Origin: Heterostelium album PN500
Taxonomy: Eukaryota > Evosea > Eumycetozoa > Acytosteliales > Acytosteliaceae
Length of the DNA stretch: 64,000 nucleotides
Reading direction: 5' to 3'
NCBI RefSeq assembly: GCF_000004825.1
Contig: NW_008805089.1
Span: 744,001 to 808,000, forward strand
In this document: positions 60,770-64,000 of the stretch, piece by piece
How the letters are laid out: each line of letters starts with the position of its first letter
How positions within the stretch are numbered: the first letter of the stretch is position 1
Program-made: the position numbers and the translations under genes
Notes under the pieces: model-generated
What the model saw: the letters and a program-made list of their open reading frames with translations, nothing else
Told to the model about the DNA's origin: nothing
The model's database searches: none

Positions 60770-61860
60770 GATAGTCAAGGTGTAGAGCTGGATATTAGCC
60801 TACAGTTCGTGTTTATTTATTGTTGGAGTAGTTCAGCAACAGGCCGGCTGAGATGGCCATCATTTTTGAGTAAGGGATGATGCCATTGATTTGGTTTGGC
60901 AGACGGAGAAATTAAGCCACTTAGAATTCAAAACGGGTACGTGTGTAAACCACTCAGTGTTCACCTATGATATGCCTACTAGTTACTTTCGGTGTCAATT
61001 TGGTAGGCTTCATTCAATGATCTAAATACCAAACTGCGTATGTTTGATATGTTCTGCGATGCCACCTCGTCCCTGGTTAATGCAACCAAGAAGTATAAAA
61101 ACACAATGAAAAAGACCAGAGCTGTACAAGCATGGTTACGTGGCATCTCGCTAAGGGACATCCAACTTCGTAATGATGCGCAACACGTGTGGATATTCAA
61201 TAGATTCCTACTTAATCCTTTGATTCTTCCAAAGTTTGTTATTATACCAGTTGGCTATCTTAAATCCAATGCAGATCTATCACCTCGCTATATCTCAATC
61301 TATGCTACACTCTGTTGCACCGATTGGTAGTTCATCTCAAGCATCCGGACAACAAAATAAAATCTGCTAAACCTATTCTGATTGATGGTCTACCACCCAC
61401 TCTAAAGAAAATCTACGACCACCTATTGATCATAAAACATAGCATTCCACCGCTAACTGGTGGTCAGTTCCAACTATCTCTACCACCAACCAAATTCGAC
61501 TACACATCTAACGACAGTATCTTCACGTATGTATCGCTTATCAAACACCAGCGTGGACGAAACACTGTCTTCCGGCTCTTCTCTGGTTCGCTTCCTGGCT
61601 TGGCTTTCAACAAAAACAAAGAATGTGAACTGTGCTTCACAAACTGCTCTGACCCATCTTTCCATACATTCTTTAATTGTCGAGCAGTTAAGCACAGATT
61701 CAATCTTAACACCATTCTTGAATCCTTACAGCTTTCAGGTGGTCAACAATTCGATTGGACTATGGAAGATGCGTATCAGTTGGTAAGAAGAAAGGACAAC
61801 ATCACTACTCTCGTTTAATTTATAGATCTATAAATTTAATAAAGTTTATTTATTTAATAT
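60770..61860 (+). mobile_element. decayed LINE 3' end (non-LTR retrotransposon)
   Basis: A less AT-rich block on the plus strand with two overlapping frames (61040-61330 and 61315-61818) carrying a C-terminal zinc-binding motif, CELCFTNCSDPSFHTFFNC, typical of the end of LINE ORF2 proteins. FRLFSGSLPGLAFNKNKECE precedes it. The upstream part, about 60770-61010, is broken by several stops. No reverse-transcriptase or endonuclease core is present, so it is a 5'-truncated relic, with no clear poly(A) tail or target-site duplication. TRE-type dictyostelid LINEs are the closest guess; a clade cannot be fixed. The tRNA-Lys gene is 3.4 kb away, too far for direct tRNA targeting. Confidence 0.65.
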
Positions 61861-63102
61861 TTATATTTAAATATATTTGATATATATTTATAATAAATAT
61901 TAAATATTCAAATTTAATATTTGAGTTGAGTATTTATTTATTATATTTAGGAGTATTGATCATCTTTCAGTTGATTAACCACCAATTGCAATTATAATTA
62001 TTATCATATATAAAAAGATTACAGAACATTTAATAAATGATAGTATGGATGATAATCGATCGGCTTATAACAGATTACAATACTGAGCTTAAACTCTTGT
62101 AAAGAATACTGAGCTCTAATCTGAGGTAATTGAAAAAAATGTAACCAATGGGTTTTCTAGCTATCCGAAAAGGGAAGTTAACTAATTATGATCTGCTCCA
62201 CAAGCATCACAGATGAACCTTCTTACATTTTTTTTTTCAAGAAGTAAATTGATTTATTAAGTTTTATTTTTCCATAATTCTGCAAATTGATTTCTATTTT
62301 GATTATTATTTTAATTATTATTAAATAATTATTTATTATAATTATAGTTATAGTTATTTTATAGATTATTAAGTTGATGAGAATACACTTCTTGATTTTC
62401 AATTGAGTGATAACTGATTATTTAAGTTTGGATTGTAAGTTATTGATATGTGCTGTATATATTCATTTATGATAGATTCGTTAGATAGTAGGTTGTTTTC
62501 GTGGAGAGGAGTGCCGCCCAAATGGATTTACAATAGAATTTCCAGATTTGATGAAAGACAAGTGAAGCGATCATTGATCATTGATTAAATGGTCTAATCT
62601 CTATTCTACATTTAAATATAGTGATTAATACTCACAATTCTGGAACTACATTAGAATAAAAGTACTAAATGACATGTCTATTCTGATTGTGATTAATAAT
62701 TTTTTATCAATGATTATATTTGCATGACATCTACGTAGCCTAAAAACAAGTCCTATAACTTATTAGAGAAAGATTTGTTAATGGACCAATAAAACATTCT
62801 ATACACTAATATATTATATATACAATGATATAGCTAGAACACATCCCTTTTGAAAGTTGCAATGAATTGTTCTGATTACATATTTATTAATATTTGTATG
62901 TTGAAATTCAAGTCTACCATTTAAACTTTCTTGCTATCTTAGACGACCAACTTATTCGATAATAATTTTAAAAAAAAAAACTTTTAATATTATTTAAAAA
63001 AAAAAACTGGTGAACTGTTATTAAAAATCAAAACATTGTTCTGATCAGTTTTGAAATTACAACTGTCAAATCAATTTATTAATTACAATTTTATTAAAAA
63101 GA
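61819..63102. other. intergenic, no clear gene
   Basis: AT-rich DNA with a short direct repeat AATACTGAGCT at about 62080 and 62107, and a short frame MIDSLDSRLFSWRGVPPKWI near 62470-62585 that may be a gene remnant. No RNA gene is recognised. Confidence 0.4.
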
Positions 63103-63330
63103 ATGAATAAAACATTATTTTTATCAGTATTCAATATTTTTATCAGTATTATTGTTTTAAGTAATTTAATATTTAGTAAATTATATTTATTCAGATGTAA
63201 ACCAAGTTGTAAAGTTTATAGTTGGAATGAAATGGTTGATCAACCACATATATTAGCAGGCAATGGTTATCTCGATCTGCTGAAGAAGTGGTCTAGATCA
63301 AAAGACAGCATTAAACAACTGAAGATATAA
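63103..63330 (+). pseudogene. 5' fragment of ankyrin-family gene
   Basis: 75-aa frame. The start MNKTLFLSVFNIF, then LSNLIFSKLYLFRCK and KVYSWNEMVDQPHILAGNGY, resembles the N-terminal cap of the dictyostelid ankyrin paralogue family (conserved SWNEM..PHILA.NGYLDLLKK region). The protein stops soon after, where repeats should follow, so it looks like a truncated copy. It could instead be a small functional protein; without a homologue search I keep it as fragment. It is followed directly by a piece of an unrelated gene, supporting rearrangement. Confidence 0.5.
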
Positions 63331-63406
63331 TAATTCATCAGATATTAGTGAATGCTACGATACCATCACTTCCAAAAACATTACAGATTCTAAAGTATAC
63401 TCCTCG

Positions 63407-63629
63407 ATGAAGATGCACGAGTGTCGTACCTAGGTAACGCTTCCAAGATTTATGAGTTGGATGTCAGATTCAGAAATAGAGTATGCGCGAAAACATGAAT
63501 CATCACTATGACACCACCAATGATTAAATTGAAAACGTCTCTTGAACTTTTGAATGTTATCTATTAGATCTTTTCTATATAGTTGACTATATAGTTGACC
63601 AACACATAGTCGAATTTAACATTCAAAAG
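63407..63629 (+). pseudogene. broken inverted copy of AlkB-type gene segment
   Basis: 63407-63558 aligns with codons about 138-187 of the AlkB-type gene at 53420-54940 (plus strand here, minus strand there). Shared blocks include TTGGATGTCAGATTCAGA, GCGCGAAAACATGAA and ACACCACCAATGATTAAATT. The copy has substitutions that break the frame (an in-frame stop near the start of the copy, TGACACC for TGGACACC). From 63599 to 63629 a second 31-bp piece of the same gene, CCAACACATAGTCGAATTTA onward, lies in the opposite orientation, so the two pieces face each other across a spacer containing the tandem CTATATAGTTGA. A host-gene duplicate, no longer functional. Confidence 0.85.
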
Positions 63630-63699
63630 TACATATGATGAAATAAATGATGGTTAGCGCAATAATAAATAGTAATACAAGTAACAAAGTTAAGAGCAA

Positions 63700-63954
63700 T
63701 CAATTAAATAAGGGATATATAACTAATATAAACTTAAATGATTTGTTTATTAAGTTGTGTGCGCTTATTGGTATTATATTTATTTGGGTGTGAAATTGTA
63801 ATTTTGATTGGAAGGTGATGGTATCTTTGAATTCACTATAATCTGAAAAATTCATACCTCTATTGTTTGATGCTGTCATTCGAATGATCCACTGCCTCTG
63901 TTGATCAACTTTAATGATGTCATGTGTTGATTTAACTGATCTATTTAAAGATCT
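63700..63954 (-). CDS. possible terminal exon of an unknown gene
   Basis: An 85-codon frame open on the minus strand (RSLNRSVKSTHDIIK, KVDQQRQWIIRMTASNN, RGMNFSDYSEFKDTITFQSK), ending in a stop at 63700-63702. It has no upstream in-frame ATG but an AG acceptor (AATATAAAG) lies at its upstream end, so it may be the last exon of a gene continuing past the right edge. Composition looks more protein-like than the surrounding AT-rich DNA. No family was recognised. Confidence 0.3.
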   Translation of the reverse strand, partial: RSLNRSVKSTHDIIKVDQQRQWIIRMTASNNRGMNFSDYSEFKDTITFQSKLQFHTQINIIPISAHNLINKSFKFILVIYPLFN

Positions 63955-64000
63955 TTATATTAAATAGTAAATTAAGAATTCTTTTTTTTTTTTTTCGAAA

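Noticed and set aside
1-64000. CRISPR array, operon or prokaryotic features
   Set aside because: No repeat-spacer pattern, no ribosome binding sites; gene structure is eukaryotic throughout.

Overview
The window reads as nuclear DNA of a social amoeba (dictyostelid). Intergenic DNA is extremely A+T-rich with long A and T runs. Genes are compact, with short AT-rich introns that start GTATGT or GTAAGT and end in TAG. Proteins carry long Gln, Asn and Ser/Thr tracts, and several products (the TrfA corepressor, a colossin-like SdrD_B protein, mitoferrin, dictyostelid-type ankyrin proteins) fit that group. Exact species cannot be fixed from sequence alone. No prokaryotic features are present. Most genes have introns, so the coordinates are exon chains I joined by reading splice sites and checking reading phase.

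Layout. 1.3-8.6 kb is a minus-strand cluster: tRNA-dihydrouridine synthase, a PH-domain protein with a Pro/Gln-rich tail, an Arg/Glu-rich nuclear-type protein, and a secreted GDSL/PLB-like protein whose catalytic blocks look degenerate. 10.0-12.9 kb is a polyQ protein joining an SS18/SSXT domain to a Myb domain. 13.5 kb is a SERF protein, and 15.5-18.3 kb is a calponin-homology protein with a very long charged helix. 19.2-33.6 kb holds a colossin-like secreted protein, a serine carboxypeptidase, a UBE2H-type E2, a Fis1-like TPR protein, a RING E3, a PB1 protein, an inosine/xanthosine triphosphatase and a papain-type protease. 34.3-40.0 kb holds a TMX3-like membrane thioredoxin, a small coiled-coil protein and TrfA (Ssn6/Cyc8 homologue). 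After a 3.6 kb divergent intergenic region come a CECR2/DDT-like chromatin protein, a BSD-domain protein, mitoferrin, proteasome beta-4 (PSMB2), PEX16, another mitochondrial carrier, an AlkB-type dioxygenase and ALG10.

The right end, from about 57.3 kb, differs in character. It has a tRNA-Lys(CTT), an ankyrin-type paralogue gene, a gene of nearly identical 37-residue repeats, a decayed LINE 3' end, a fragment of an ankyrin-family gene, and a broken inverted copy of part of the AlkB gene that lies intact 9 kb to the left. This looks like a recombination-prone accessory patch beside a stable housekeeping block.

Functional themes are housekeeping: chromatin and transcription (SSXT-Myb, TrfA, CECR2-like), ubiquitin and proteolysis (E2, RING, PSMB2, two proteases), ER glycosylation and folding (ALG10, TMX3-like), and organelle supply (mitoferrin, second carrier, PEX16). 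Four host genes show a reading-frame break at a short run or repeated base. They may be assembly errors or true lesions.
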